Assembly (NCBI GenBank): GCA_021787985.1
Contig: JAJYLG010000014.1
Coordinates: forward strand, 1-48,904
From: Chloroflexota bacterium
GTDB lineage: Bacteria > Chloroflexota > Dehalococcoidia > DSGV01
Length of the DNA stretch: 48,904 bases
Direction: 5' to 3'
Under the pieces are notes generated by a model. It was not told the origin of the DNA and did no database searches. It was given only the letters and a program-made list of their open reading frames with translations. A program made the position numbers and the translations under genes. Below are positions 39,359-48,069 of the stretch, one piece after another (position 1 is the stretch's first letter; every line of letters begins with the position of its first letter).

Positions 39359-42031
39359 ATGGCCACAATCACCATCGATGGGCGCACCGTCGAGACCACG
39401 GACGGTGCGACGCTCCTGGAAGTCTGCCGGCACAACGGGGCATATGTCCCCTCGCTGTGCTACCTCGAGGGTCTCCCGCCCTATGCCGGCTGCCGCATGT
39501 GCCTGGTCGAGATCGACGGCGCCCGCGGCCTCCAGCTCTCATGCAGCACCAAGGTCACCGATGGGATGGTCGTGCGCACCCACACCGAGGAGGCCCGGCA
39601 GGCCCACAAGCAGGTGCTCTCGCTCATCCTGGCCAACCACAGCGACCGCTGCCTCACCTGCCACCGCCGCGAGCTGTGCCATCCGGGCGACATCTGCCTG
39701 CGCGACCAGGTGGTGACGCACCGCTGCATTACCTGCCCAAAGAACTACCGCTGCGAGCTGCAGGCCACCTGCGAAGTGGTCGGCATGGCTAACTACGAGC
39801 CGTGGGAGGGCGAGGCGCGCTCCTGGTACGCCATGGCGTCCCACCCGCCGGCCGACGAAGGCAACCCGTTCTTCGAGTTCGACCCCAAGATGTGCATCCT
39901 CTGCACGCGCTGCGTGCGCGCGTGCCAGGACATCCGCCACACCGGCGCCATCACCCTGGCCGGCCGCGGCTTCAGCGCCCACATCGCATTCGGCGGCGGC
40001 GGACCGATCCACGAGTCGAACTGCGACTTCTGCGGCGCCTGCATCGACGTGTGCCCGACCGCGACCCTGCTGGACCACCCCCACAAGTGGGTCTCCAAGC
40101 CCGATCAATGGGTGAACACGGTCTGCCCGTACTGCTCGGTCGGCTGCACCATCCGCCTCGGCGTTCGCCAGGGACAGGGGATCATCGTGCGGCCGAGCAG
40201 CGCGAACCCCATCTCGTTCGACCAGATCTGCGTGCGCGGTCGCTACCACTACGACGCGCTTCGTGAGCGGGACCGCATCGCCCGGCCGCTGATCCGTCGC
40301 GGCGATGTTCACGCTCCCCTCTCGTGGGAGGAGGCGATCGCCCAGGCTGCCGGTGCGCTGAAAGCCGCGCGCGACCGACACGACCCATCCGCCGTCGGCG
40401 TCCTCGTGTCGCCGCTCGCCTCGAATGAGGAGGCGTACCTGGCGCAGAAGCTCGCCCGCACGCTGCTGCACACCGGCAACGTCGACAGCACGGCCGGTCC
40501 CGTGGCGCGCGCGGTCGCCGGCGCCGTGCGTGACGTGTTCGGTACCGAGGTGCTTCCGGCCGACCTGACCCGGCTGGCGCAGGCGGACTACGTGGTGGTG
40601 GTAGCCGACGACCTGGAGGCGTCTCACCCGGTCGCCGCGCTGCGGGTCAAGGATGCGGTGGCACGCAACTTCGCTCGCTGCGTGGTCGTCGCCGGCCGCC
40701 AGGGCGAGGTCAGCGATTTCGCCCACGCCTGGGTGCGACCGCGGGCCGGCGGCGAGGTCGCCGCGCTCAATGCGCTCGTCGCCGCGCTTGCCACCGATCC
40801 CGAGCTAAGAGCGCTGCGCACGTCCCAGGGCGTCCAGGGGCTCGAACGACTGGCTGCTGGGGACGCCCCGGCCGATGCCGAGGCGTTCTCGCTGCTCCGG
40901 GCCGCCGCGCTCGGCGACAAGGCCGCCGTCGCGGTGGTCTTCGCCCCCGCACCGACAGCCACCTGGCGCAATGACGCGCTCGCCCGCGCCGCGCTCGACC
41001 TGACGATCCTGCTCGCGGGGCCTGCGCGCGCGGCCGAAGCGTTCTACTACCTGCCAACCGAGGCGAACGTCCTCGGACTGCGCGACATGGGTGCGACCGC
41101 CGACCTGCTGCCCGGCGCCCATCCGCTCGCCGATGCGGTCTTCCGCGACGACCTCGCCGCCCGCTGGGAGTCCCCCGTGCCGGCCGAGGGGCTGACGGTC
41201 ACGCAGATGGTCGCCAACGCCCGCGTCGGCAGGCTCAAGGCACTCCTCGTCGTGGGCGACAACCCGGCCCTCTGGTTGCCCGGCCGGACCGAGGTCCTCG
41301 ACGCCCTCCGCCGCCTTGACGCGCTGGTGGTAATCGACCAGCTCATGACCGACACGGCCGCCGAGGCGCACCTCGTGCTGCCCGACGTCGACGTCTACGG
41401 CAAGGACGGCACCTTCACCAGCGCCGATCGCCGGGTCCTCCGCCGCATGGCCGCCGTGGCACCCCAGGGCGACGCGAGGCCCGCGCTCGCGACGCTGGCC
41501 GCACTGGCGGAGGCGCTAGGCGGCAGCCCCGACGCGTTCCCATCCGACGCCGCGCGCGTGATGGACGAAGTCGCGTCCTTCCTCCCGCCGTACGCCCACG
41601 CGCGCTACCCGGAGCTGCTCCTGCACGAGCGCGAGTCGCTGCCCGACGGACCGGCGGCGACAACTCCGGTGGACCTGCTGCCAACGCCGGCGGCCGCGGC
41701 CGACGGCCTCCTGCTGCTCACCGCTCGCACGCTCTACACCAGCCTCGAGTCCGCCGCGCTGCACCGGCCCGACGCGGACAAACTCGGCCGCGAAGCGTTC
41801 GTGGAGATGAGGCCCGAGGATGCCGCCCGGCTCGGCGTGGCCGACGGCCAGCCCGTGTCGGTGGAAGCGAACGGCGCTGTGCTGCCAATGACAGCCAAGG
41901 TCACGGCCGACGTCCCCGCGGGCGCTGCCTTCATCCCCCTGCTGTACGACGGCGGCGCGGTCATGAAACTGCTCCCAGCGGACGGTTCGGACGCACACGT
42001 CCGCGTGCGGGCGGCCGTGCCTGCCGGCTGA
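39359..42031 (+). CDS. NuoG / formate dehydrogenase alpha-like iron-sulfur protein, without visible Cys/Sec metal ligand
   Basis: 890 residues. In order: a [2Fe-2S] domain (CYLEGLPPYAGCRMCLVEI, then LSC, ~33-62); a Cys-rich His-Cys segment (NHSDRCLTCHRRELCHPGD to RCITCPKNYRCELQATC, ~97-140); two [4Fe-4S] motifs (CILCTRCVRACQ, CDFCGACIDVCP); a further [4Fe-4S] motif (CPYCSVGC, ~258) that opens a molybdopterin-oxidoreductase domain; and a C-terminal dinucleotide-binding barrel. Where formate dehydrogenases have the Cys/Sec after N-V-D, this protein reads NVDSTAGPVARA, so it probably lacks molybdenum catalysis and acts as an electron conduit. No in-frame TGA suggests selenocysteine. Confidence 0.85.
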   Translation: MATITIDGRTVETTDGATLLEVCRHNGAYVPSLCYLEGLPPYAGCRMCLVEIDGARGLQLSCSTKVTDGMVVRTHTEEARQAHKQVLSLILANHSDRCLTCHRRELCHPGDICLRDQVVTHRCITCPKNYRCELQATCEVVGMANYEPWEGEARSWYAMASHPPADEGNPFFEFDPKMCILCTRCVRACQDIRHTGAITLAGRGFSAHIAFGGGGPIHESNCDFCGACIDVCPTATLLDHPHKWVSKPDQWVNTVCPYCSVGCTIRLGVRQGQGIIVRPSSANPISFDQICVRGRYHYDALRERDRIARPLIRRGDVHAPLSWEEAIAQAAGALKAARDRHDPSAVGVLVSPLASNEEAYLAQKLARTLLHTGNVDSTAGPVARAVAGAVRDVFGTEVLPADLTRLAQADYVVVVADDLEASHPVAALRVKDAVARNFARCVVVAGRQGEVSDFAHAWVRPRAGGEVAALNALVAALATDPELRALRTSQGVQGLERLAAGDAPADAEAFSLLRAAALGDKAAVAVVFAPAPTATWRNDALARAALDLTILLAGPARAAEAFYYLPTEANVLGLRDMGATADLLPGAHPLADAVFRDDLAARWESPVPAEGLTVTQMVANARVGRLKALLVVGDNPALWLPGRTEVLDALRRLDALVVIDQLMTDTAAEAHLVLPDVDVYGKDGTFTSADRRVLRRMAAVAPQGDARPALATLAALAEALGGSPDAFPSDAARVMDEVASFLPPYAHARYPELLLHERESLPDGPAATTPVDLLPTPAAAADGLLLLTARTLYTSLESAALHRPDADKLGREAFVEMRPEDAARLGVADGQPVSVEANGAVLPMTAKVTADVPAGAAFIPLLYDGGAVMKLLPADGSDAHVRVRAAVPAG

Positions 42032-42065
42032 CGAAGACCCCGAGCCCCGCGCCTCCCGAGTCTGC

Positions 42066-42089
42066 GCGCCCCGGCCGACACCGGGGCGC
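42066..42089 (+). terminator. Hairpin after the NuoG-like gene
   Basis: GCGCCCCGG/CCGGGGCGC 9-bp stem with loop CCGACA, 35 bp after the stop. A 211-bp gap separates this gene from the next, so the PFOR genes may have their own promoter (TAGGAT at 42114-42119 is a weak candidate). Confidence 0.5.
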
Positions 42090-42242
42090 AGCCGTCTGCC
42101 GCCGAAGTGCGATAGGATTTGTCTATGGACTGGATTTACGCGGCCGATTGCTCTATGGTGAGCACAGAGGCCCTGGCGCGGTGACTTGCGGCGACGACCT
42201 CCCGGCCGCGCCGGGCGGCCGCCAGGGCGGAACGGAGTGGTG

Positions 42243-44216
42243 ATGGTCGCAACACTGGAAGGCGCAACTGCTGCTCCCGTCCCCTTCCCCGGCATCCCCG
42301 TGACGACTGACGGCGCCGGCATGATCGTCTGGGCAGAGACCCACATCGCCCAGGGCGCGTGCGCGTACCCGATCACGCCCAGCACGACCATGGGCCAAGG
42401 CTTCGAAGCCGCGGCCGCCAACGGCCAGGTCAACCTCTGGGGCGATCGGCTGGTCTTTCTCGAGCCCGAGTCGGAGCACAGCTCCGCGTCCGCCTGCGAA
42501 GGATTCGCCGCAGCGGGCGGCCGCGTGGCCAATTTCACCTCCGGCCAGGGCCTCGTGCTCATGAAAGAGGTCCTCTACACGATCAGCGGCAAGCGGCTTC
42601 CGGCCGTCTTCCACATCGGCGCCCGCGCGCTCACGTCTCATTCGCTTAACGTCCACGCCGGGCACGACGACGTGATGGCCGTCGCCGATTGCGGCTGGGG
42701 CATGCTCTTCGCCCGCAACGCGCAGGAGGTTGGCGACCTCGCCCTCATCGCCCGACGCGCGGCCGAAGACTCGCGCACGCCCTTCTTCACGGTCCAGGAC
42801 GGCTTCCTGACCACGCACACGATCGAGGTCGCGTTGCAGTGCGAGCCCGAGATGATGCGCCAGTTCGTGGGCGATCCGCACGGACGCCTGGTGAACCTGA
42901 TGGACCCTCGCCGTCCGCTCCAATCGGGCGTGGTCCAGAACCAGGACTCGTACATGAAGGGCAAGATCGCCCAGCGCTTCTACTACGACCGCCTGCCTGA
43001 CCTCCTGCGCGATGCGATAGACGAGTTCGGCAGGCTCACCGGTCGTCACTACGACTTCGTGATGCCGTACCGCATGGAGGACGCGGAGTACGCCGTGGTC
43101 GGCATGGGCTCGATGATGGAGACCGCGATGGCCACCGTGGACTGGCTCCGCGCGCGCGGCGTCCGTGCCGGGGCCGTCGACGTCAAGCTGTTCCGCCCGT
43201 TCCCGGGGCCGCAGCTCGTCGCCGCCCTGCGCAACGTCCACGCCGCCGCTGTCGTCGAGCGCATGGATGACCCGCTCGCCGAGAGCAATCCGCTCGCCGC
43301 CGAGTTGAAGGCGGCGTTCGCCGACGCCCTGACCGGGCACCCGGCCTTCCCGTTGGTCGAGCGCGTGCCCGTGATCATTGGCGGCTCGGCCGGTCTGGGC
43401 AGTCGCGACGTCCGGCCCGCCGATTTCGTCGCGGTGTTCGAGGCGCTGCGGCAGCCCGAGCCACCGCGTTACTTCTGCCTGGGCATCGACCACCCGCTCG
43501 CGCTGCCACGCACGATTGACCCGGACGTGCGGCCGGCCGCCGCGTTCAGCATGCGTGGGCACTCCGTGGGCGGCTTCGGCTCCGTAACCACCAACAAGGT
43601 GATCGCCACCGTGGCGGCCGACCTGTTCGGCGTCCACGTGCAGGCCTTCCCCAAGTATGGTTCGGAGAAGAAGGGCCTGCCCACGAACTACTACCTGACG
43701 CTGGCGCCCGAGCACATCCGCCTTCACTGCGAGCTCGAGACCGTCGAGTTCGTCGCGCTGAACGACGTCAACGCCTTCAACCTCGGCAACCCGCTGGCTG
43801 GGCTGACCGAGCACGGCCTGGTCTTCATCCAGTCCAGTCGCGAGCGGCCCGAGGACGTGTGGAACGACATCCCCCGCCACGCCCGCGATCTGGTGCGTGA
43901 GCGCCACCTGCGCGTGCTGGCGCTCGACACGATCCGCATCGCGCGCGAGGTGACGAGCCAGCCAGACCTGCTGCAGCGCATGCAGGGCATCGTGCTGCTG
44001 GGCGTCTTCCTGCGCGCCACGCCGTTCGCCCGCGCGCTCGGCGCCTCGTTTGGCGAGATGGCGCCGGCCGTGGAGAAGGCGCTGCGCAAGTACTTCGGCC
44101 GGCGGGGCGAGCAGGTCATCGAAGACAACATGCGGTGCGTGCGACGCGGCTTCGAGGAGGTCGCGGAGATCCCTGCGTCGGTGATCCACGCACCCGAGGC
44201 GAGCGCGGCCGCTTGA
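42243..44216 (+). CDS. Pyruvate:ferredoxin oxidoreductase-type 2-oxoacid oxidoreductase, alpha-gamma chain
   Basis: A 657-residue chain equal to the first half of single-chain PFOR. Domain I (~20-260) begins with GACAYPITPSTTMGQ, the pyrimidine-side TPP motif. Domain II (~265-380) has DFVMPYRMEDAEYAVVGMGSM, with the family's GSM-type loop. The gamma domain follows (~430-600): MRGHSVGGFGSVTTNKVIA and KYGSEKKGLPT. ATG 42243 is preceded by GGAG at 5 nt; upstream in-frame codons are GC-rich spacer. The delta-beta partner begins 24 bp downstream. The complex would oxidise pyruvate (or another 2-oxoacid) to acyl-CoA and reduce ferredoxin. Confidence 0.88.
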   Translation: MVATLEGATAAPVPFPGIPVTTDGAGMIVWAETHIAQGACAYPITPSTTMGQGFEAAAANGQVNLWGDRLVFLEPESEHSSASACEGFAAAGGRVANFTSGQGLVLMKEVLYTISGKRLPAVFHIGARALTSHSLNVHAGHDDVMAVADCGWGMLFARNAQEVGDLALIARRAAEDSRTPFFTVQDGFLTTHTIEVALQCEPEMMRQFVGDPHGRLVNLMDPRRPLQSGVVQNQDSYMKGKIAQRFYYDRLPDLLRDAIDEFGRLTGRHYDFVMPYRMEDAEYAVVGMGSMMETAMATVDWLRARGVRAGAVDVKLFRPFPGPQLVAALRNVHAAAVVERMDDPLAESNPLAAELKAAFADALTGHPAFPLVERVPVIIGGSAGLGSRDVRPADFVAVFEALRQPEPPRYFCLGIDHPLALPRTIDPDVRPAAAFSMRGHSVGGFGSVTTNKVIATVAADLFGVHVQAFPKYGSEKKGLPTNYYLTLAPEHIRLHCELETVEFVALNDVNAFNLGNPLAGLTEHGLVFIQSSRERPEDVWNDIPRHARDLVRERHLRVLALDTIRIAREVTSQPDLLQRMQGIVLLGVFLRATPFARALGASFGEMAPAVEKALRKYFGRRGEQVIEDNMRCVRRGFEEVAEIPASVIHAPEASAAA

Positions 44217-44240
44217 AGCGCCGGCGGGATGGAGCAAGCA

Positions 44241-45824
44241 ATGACTGAAGCAACCGAGACGCGGGCGGCGCCAGCGCCCCTGCCGCTGCTCGACCTGGAC
44301 GAGTTCCGCGACCGGGTCGTGCTCCCGTACAACCGCGGCGCCGGCGACAAGGAGCTGCCTGCCGACCTGGCCACCGCCACCAGCATCACGCCGGCCGGCA
44401 CCGGCGCCTTCCGCGACTTCTCCTACATCGCGCCCGAGATCCCGGTGTTCGACCCCGACCGCTGCGTGGGCTGCATGCTCTGCGTCGCCGAGTGCCCCGA
44501 CACCGCGATCCTGGCCCGTGTCGCCGAGCCGGACGCGCTCGAGCAGCGGCTCACGACCGTGCCGGACGGAGAGCAGCGCGAGCATCTCCGCGGCCAGTGG
44601 GTGCGCACGAGCAAGTACTGGGACGCGTTCGACAAGAAGGGCGAGCAAGGCGGGCTGTTCGGGATCTTCATCGATCCCACGAAGTGCAAGGGCTGCGGCG
44701 AGTGCGTCGAGGTCTGCGGCGTGCACGACGCCTTGCACATGCGGCAGAAAGCGCCGGGCACGGTCGAGCGTTACCGCGACGACTTCCAGTTCTTCCTGCG
44801 CATGCCCGAGACCCCGGAGCGCTTCGTCAACGAGCGTTCCCTGGTGGACATCATGCTGGTGCACCGGTCGCTGCTCTACGTCGGCGGAGCGGGGTCGTGC
44901 ATGGGCTGCGGTGAGGCGACGGCCATCCGCATGCTGCTGGCCGCGACCGGCTTCGTCTACGGCACGGAGGGCGTGGGCATCGTGGCGAGCACGGGCTGCA
45001 ACACCGTCTACGGGAGCACCTACCCGTACAACCCGTACACCGTTCCGTGGACGAACTCGCTGTTCGAGAACGGCCCGACCGACGCCATGGGCATCCGGGC
45101 GCGCTGGGACCAGGCCGGCTGGAAGGACAAGCGTCTCTGGGTGATCGGCGGTGACGGCGCGATGCTCGACATCGGCTTCGGCTCGCTCTCGCGCATGCTC
45201 GCCTCGGGCATGGACATCAAGGTGCTCGTGCTCGACACGCAGGTGTACAGCAACACGGGCGGCCAGGCGTCCACCGCGTCATTCATGGCGCAGGACAGCA
45301 AGCTCGCCTCGTTCGGGCAGCTCCACCACGGCAAGCGCGAGAACCGCAAGGAGCTCGGGCTGATCGCCATGATGCACCCGTCGGTCTACGTCGCGCAGAC
45401 GGTGACCTCCGACCCGAACCACTTCTACAAGGCGATTATGGGCGCGAACGAGTTCCCCGGGCCGGCGGTGGTGAACGTGTACGCGACCTGCCAGCCTGAG
45501 CACGGCGTCGGCGACAACGCGGCCCAGCAACAGTCACGCCTCGCGAAGGACTCGCGCACTTTCCCGGCCTTCCTCTACGACCCGCGCAAGGGAGCGGGCA
45601 TCGCCGAGCGTCTTAGCCTGACCGGCAACCCGGCGATGCGCGACGACTGGTGGACAAACCCGAAGACGGGCGAGCCGCTGACCTTCATCGACTTCGCCCG
45701 CACCGAGGGCCGCTTCGCCAAGCATTTCGACGAAGGCGGCAACCCGTCGGTCGAGCTGCGGCGCGCCGAGCAGGAACGCCTCCAGTACTGGCGGATGCTC
45801 CAGGAGCTGGCCGGCCTGCGCTGA
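44241..45824 (+). CDS. Pyruvate:ferredoxin oxidoreductase-type 2-oxoacid oxidoreductase, delta-beta chain
   Basis: A 527-residue chain equal to the second half of single-chain PFOR. An 8Fe ferredoxin (delta) domain carries CVGCMLCVAECP and CKGCGECVEVCG, the latter ending in Gly instead of the usual Pro. The beta domain has the proximal-cluster cysteines (CMGCGE, STGCNTVYGSTYPYNP, and YATCQPEHG). The TPP/Mg motif is GDGAMLDIGFGSLSR with QVYSNTGGQAS. The last motif favours pyruvate-type enzymes. ATG 44241 has GGAG 6 nt upstream; ATG 44229 is less well placed. Confidence 0.9.
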   Translation: MTEATETRAAPAPLPLLDLDEFRDRVVLPYNRGAGDKELPADLATATSITPAGTGAFRDFSYIAPEIPVFDPDRCVGCMLCVAECPDTAILARVAEPDALEQRLTTVPDGEQREHLRGQWVRTSKYWDAFDKKGEQGGLFGIFIDPTKCKGCGECVEVCGVHDALHMRQKAPGTVERYRDDFQFFLRMPETPERFVNERSLVDIMLVHRSLLYVGGAGSCMGCGEATAIRMLLAATGFVYGTEGVGIVASTGCNTVYGSTYPYNPYTVPWTNSLFENGPTDAMGIRARWDQAGWKDKRLWVIGGDGAMLDIGFGSLSRMLASGMDIKVLVLDTQVYSNTGGQASTASFMAQDSKLASFGQLHHGKRENRKELGLIAMMHPSVYVAQTVTSDPNHFYKAIMGANEFPGPAVVNVYATCQPEHGVGDNAAQQQSRLAKDSRTFPAFLYDPRKGAGIAERLSLTGNPAMRDDWWTNPKTGEPLTFIDFARTEGRFAKHFDEGGNPSVELRRAEQERLQYWRMLQELAGLR

Positions 45825-45883
45825 CCAGTGGCACGGGCTTCAGCTCGCGGCGACGACGCGTGCCCCGCAACCGGACAATCCGC

Positions 45884-45896
45884 TAGTCTGACGCCG
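45884..45896 (+). promoter_or_regulatory. -10 element placed for a leaderless LLM oxidoreductase mRNA
   Basis: TAGTCT (45884-45889), six bases, then GTG 45896. No ribosome-binding site is visible. Confidence 0.5.
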
Positions 45897-46813
45897 TGGA
45901 GCAAGCGCGTGTCACGTTCGGCGTCGTCCCCCGCGGCCACGGCTTCCGCGAGACGGTCGAGAATGCCGCGCTCGCCGAGCGCCTCGGCTTCCACTCCGTG
46001 TGGGCCGGCGACCACATCCTGTGGCACGCCCCAACGCCCGAGGCGGTGGTCATGCTGTCCGCCTTCGCCGCGCGCACCGAGCGCGTGCTCCTCGGAAGCG
46101 GCGTTCTGCTGGCCGCGTTGCGCCCGCCGGCTGTGCTGGCGAAGCAGTGGGCCACGCTGGACCGCGTCTCCGAAGGCCGCACGATTCTGGGCGTCGGCAT
46201 CGGGGGTGAGAACCCGCTGGAGTACGCCAACACCGGCGTCCCGCTGCGCCAGCGCTCCGGGCGGCTGGACGAAACGATCGTCGTCCTGCGACGCTTCTGG
46301 AGCGGCGAAACGTTCGACCATGACGGTCGCTACTTCCACCTCGAGCGGGCGCGGCTCGACCTGCTGCCGGACCAGCGACCGGCCCCGCCCATCTGGGTCG
46401 GCGGGCGCGCACCGCTCAGCCTGCGCCGGGCGGGCAGGCTGGGCGATGGCTGGCTCGGCTTCGTCGTGGCGCCCGAGCGCTACGCCGAGAGCTGGGCCGC
46501 GGTCCAGGCGCACGCGCGCGACGCCGGCCGCGACCCGGACGCCCTGACGCCGGCCTTGCAAGTCTGGACGCAGTTCGACCCCGAGCCGGACGTCTCGCGC
46601 GCGCTGCTTGCGCCGTCCATCGAGCGCATGTATCAGGTGCCGTTCGAGAGATTCGCGCCGTACCTCATCACGGGGAACGCGGATACGTGGGCCGAGCGCA
46701 TCGAGGCGTACGTACGCGCCGGGGTGCGCCACTTCACGCTCATCCTGGGCGCAGGCGAGCCGCGGGAACAGATCGAAGCGATCGCGCGCCACGTTCTGCC
46801 GCGGTACGGCTGA
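45896..46813 (+). CDS. LLM-class flavin-dependent oxidoreductase (F420/FMN type)
   Basis: A luciferase-like TIM-barrel protein of 305 residues. It has AERLGFHSVWAGDHIL near the N-terminus, LLGSGVLLAALRPPAVLAKQ, TLDRVSEGRTILGVGIGG, and PPIWVGGRAPLSLRRAGRLGDGW, the usual cofactor-side pattern. LLM proteins use FMN or F420 for diverse redox steps; the substrate cannot be predicted. The start GTG 45896 lacks an SD and has TAGTCT 6 nt upstream. It converges with a second LLM gene only 16 bp away; the two proteins are related but not close copies. Confidence 0.9.
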   Translation: MEQARVTFGVVPRGHGFRETVENAALAERLGFHSVWAGDHILWHAPTPEAVVMLSAFAARTERVLLGSGVLLAALRPPAVLAKQWATLDRVSEGRTILGVGIGGENPLEYANTGVPLRQRSGRLDETIVVLRRFWSGETFDHDGRYFHLERARLDLLPDQRPAPPIWVGGRAPLSLRRAGRLGDGWLGFVVAPERYAESWAAVQAHARDAGRDPDALTPALQVWTQFDPEPDVSRALLAPSIERMYQVPFERFAPYLITGNADTWAERIEAYVRAGVRHFTLILGAGEPREQIEAIARHVLPRYG

Positions 46814-46829
46814 CCGAGCACGGGGCACT

Positions 46830-47723
46830 TCAGGCGACGGCCGGCCACACCGCCGACATGAACCGCTCGAGCTGCCGGCGCGCGGCCGTCAGGTCGGCCG
46901 CGGCGAACTCCAGCACCACCTGTCCGGCCCCCTGCGCGCGCAGCCTGCGCAACGCCGCCACGGCCTGCTCGGCCTCATCATCGTCCGCCCAGCGCAAGCG
47001 GACCTGGACGGAGAGCAGGAGCGCCGCCGCATCACGACCGGCTGCCCGCGCTTCGGCCCGCACGCGCTCCCAGCCCGCCGCGATCTCGCCGTCGCTCAGC
47101 CCGGCCGGTTGCCACCCGTCACCCACCCGCCCGGCGCGCCGTAGCGCCCCCGGGCTGGCGCCGCCCACGACGAGCGGCGGGTGAGGCCGCTGGGCAGGCT
47201 TGGGGAAGCAGCCCACATCGTCCAGGTCGTAGTAACGGCCGTGGAACCCCGTGTGTCGCTCCGTCCAGCAACGGCGGATCACCTCCAGGTACTCGTCCGT
47301 CCTGCGGCCGCGGTCGGCGAACGGCGTGGCGAGCGCGGCGAACTCCTCCGGCCACCAGCCGGCGCCGACGCCGACGATCAGCCGGCCGCCGGAGAGCACG
47401 TCCAGTGTCGCGAGCTGCTTCGCGGTCAGCACCGGGTTGCGCCACGGGACGACCAGCACACCCGTCCCCAGCCGCAGTCGTCGCGTCACGCCCACCAGGT
47501 AGCCGAGAACCGTCACGGCTTCCAGGAAAGGCGTCTCGGGCGCGACGGGGAAGCGCCCGTCGCGGCTGCGCACGTATGGCCGGCTCTGCTGCCACGGGAT
47601 GACGACGTGGTCGTTCACCCAGGCGGAGTCGAAGCCGAGCGCCTCGATCATCTGCGCCAGGTCGCGCAGCCCTGCCGCCTCGGCCAGCGGTCCAACCTGA
47701 GGCAAGAAGACTCCCAGCTTCAT
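46830..47723 (-). CDS. LLM-class F420-type oxidoreductase
   Basis: A 297-residue luciferase-like protein: MKLGVFLPQVGPLAEAAGLRDLAQMIEALGFDSAWVNDHVV at the N-terminus (read in two parts: the TIM-barrel strand KLGVFLPQ, and SAWVNDHV), then RLRLGTGVLVVPWRNPVLTA, LDVLSGGRLIVGVGAGW, EFAALATPFADRGRRTDEYL, and PPLVVGGASPGALRRAGRVG. This pattern is common in F420-dependent members (TIGR03619-like). ATG 47723 lies 7 nt after GGGAGGGG; ATG 47726 is adjacent. The substrate is unknown. It is convergent with the other LLM gene. Confidence 0.9.
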   Translation of the reverse strand: MKLGVFLPQVGPLAEAAGLRDLAQMIEALGFDSAWVNDHVVIPWQQSRPYVRSRDGRFPVAPETPFLEAVTVLGYLVGVTRRLRLGTGVLVVPWRNPVLTAKQLATLDVLSGGRLIVGVGAGWWPEEFAALATPFADRGRRTDEYLEVIRRCWTERHTGFHGRYYDLDDVGCFPKPAQRPHPPLVVGGASPGALRRAGRVGDGWQPAGLSDGEIAAGWERVRAEARAAGRDAAALLLSVQVRLRWADDDEAEQAVAALRRLRAQGAGQVVLEFAAADLTAARRQLERFMSAVWPAVA

Positions 47724-47833
47724 CATGACCCCTCCCCCGTGACTGTCCACGAGCGCGGGGTTGAGGGCAAGCGGGGGACGCGAGACGCCGCCCTGTCGCG
47801 GGGGCGGGGCGGCGACGATGACGCGCGGTTCGG

Positions 47834-47851
47834 CTGCCTGCCAGCAGGCAG
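47834..47851 (-). terminator. CTGCC-type palindrome after the DUF2795 gene
   Basis: CTGCCTGC-CA-GCAGGCAG, 6 bp past the stop of the gene at 47857 on the minus strand. Similar in sequence to the palindrome at 35979. Confidence 0.4.
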
Positions 47852-47856
47852 GCGGC

Positions 47857-48069
47857 TCAGGGCGAGACCTGGCCCGCTTTCTGCAGCGCTTCCTTGAGGG
47901 ACTCCAGCGAGGCCAGCGGGCGCGACCCGAGGCAGTCCAGGGCATCGACGACCGCGTCGGCGGCATCATGGTCGAGCGCCCAGGTGATCAGGTCCGAGCG
48001 GTCGGGCTGCGCGACACGCTCGAACACCGGCGCGACCGCCGCGCGCACCTCGTCCCAGGTGATTGCCAT
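47857..48069 (-). CDS. DUF2795-like small protein
   Basis: A 70-residue protein. ITWDEVRAAVAPVFE opens it, and RSDLITWALDHDAADAVVDALDCLGSRP plus SLESLKEALQKAG match the two-helix pattern of DUF2795 proteins (L-x-x-W-A-x-x-x-x-A-x-x-x-V-x-x-A-L). The function of that family is not established. ATG 48069 overlaps the thioesterase stop (ATGA), with GGAGGAG upstream inside that gene. A CTGCC-type palindrome follows. Confidence 0.6.
   Translation of the reverse strand: MAITWDEVRAAVAPVFERVAQPDRSDLITWALDHDAADAVVDALDCLGSRPLASLESLKEALQKAGQVSP

Noticed and set aside
39359-42031. Selenoprotein formate dehydrogenase
   Set aside because: Attractive because selB is in the window, but there is no in-frame TGA and no Cys at the metal-ligand position.
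42153-44864. A very long open frame (about 900 codons) antisense to the PFOR genes
   Set aside because: It has no recognisable domain and a His/Arg/Val-rich composition typical of the reverse frame of GC-rich genes, and the sense strand carries clear PFOR motifs.
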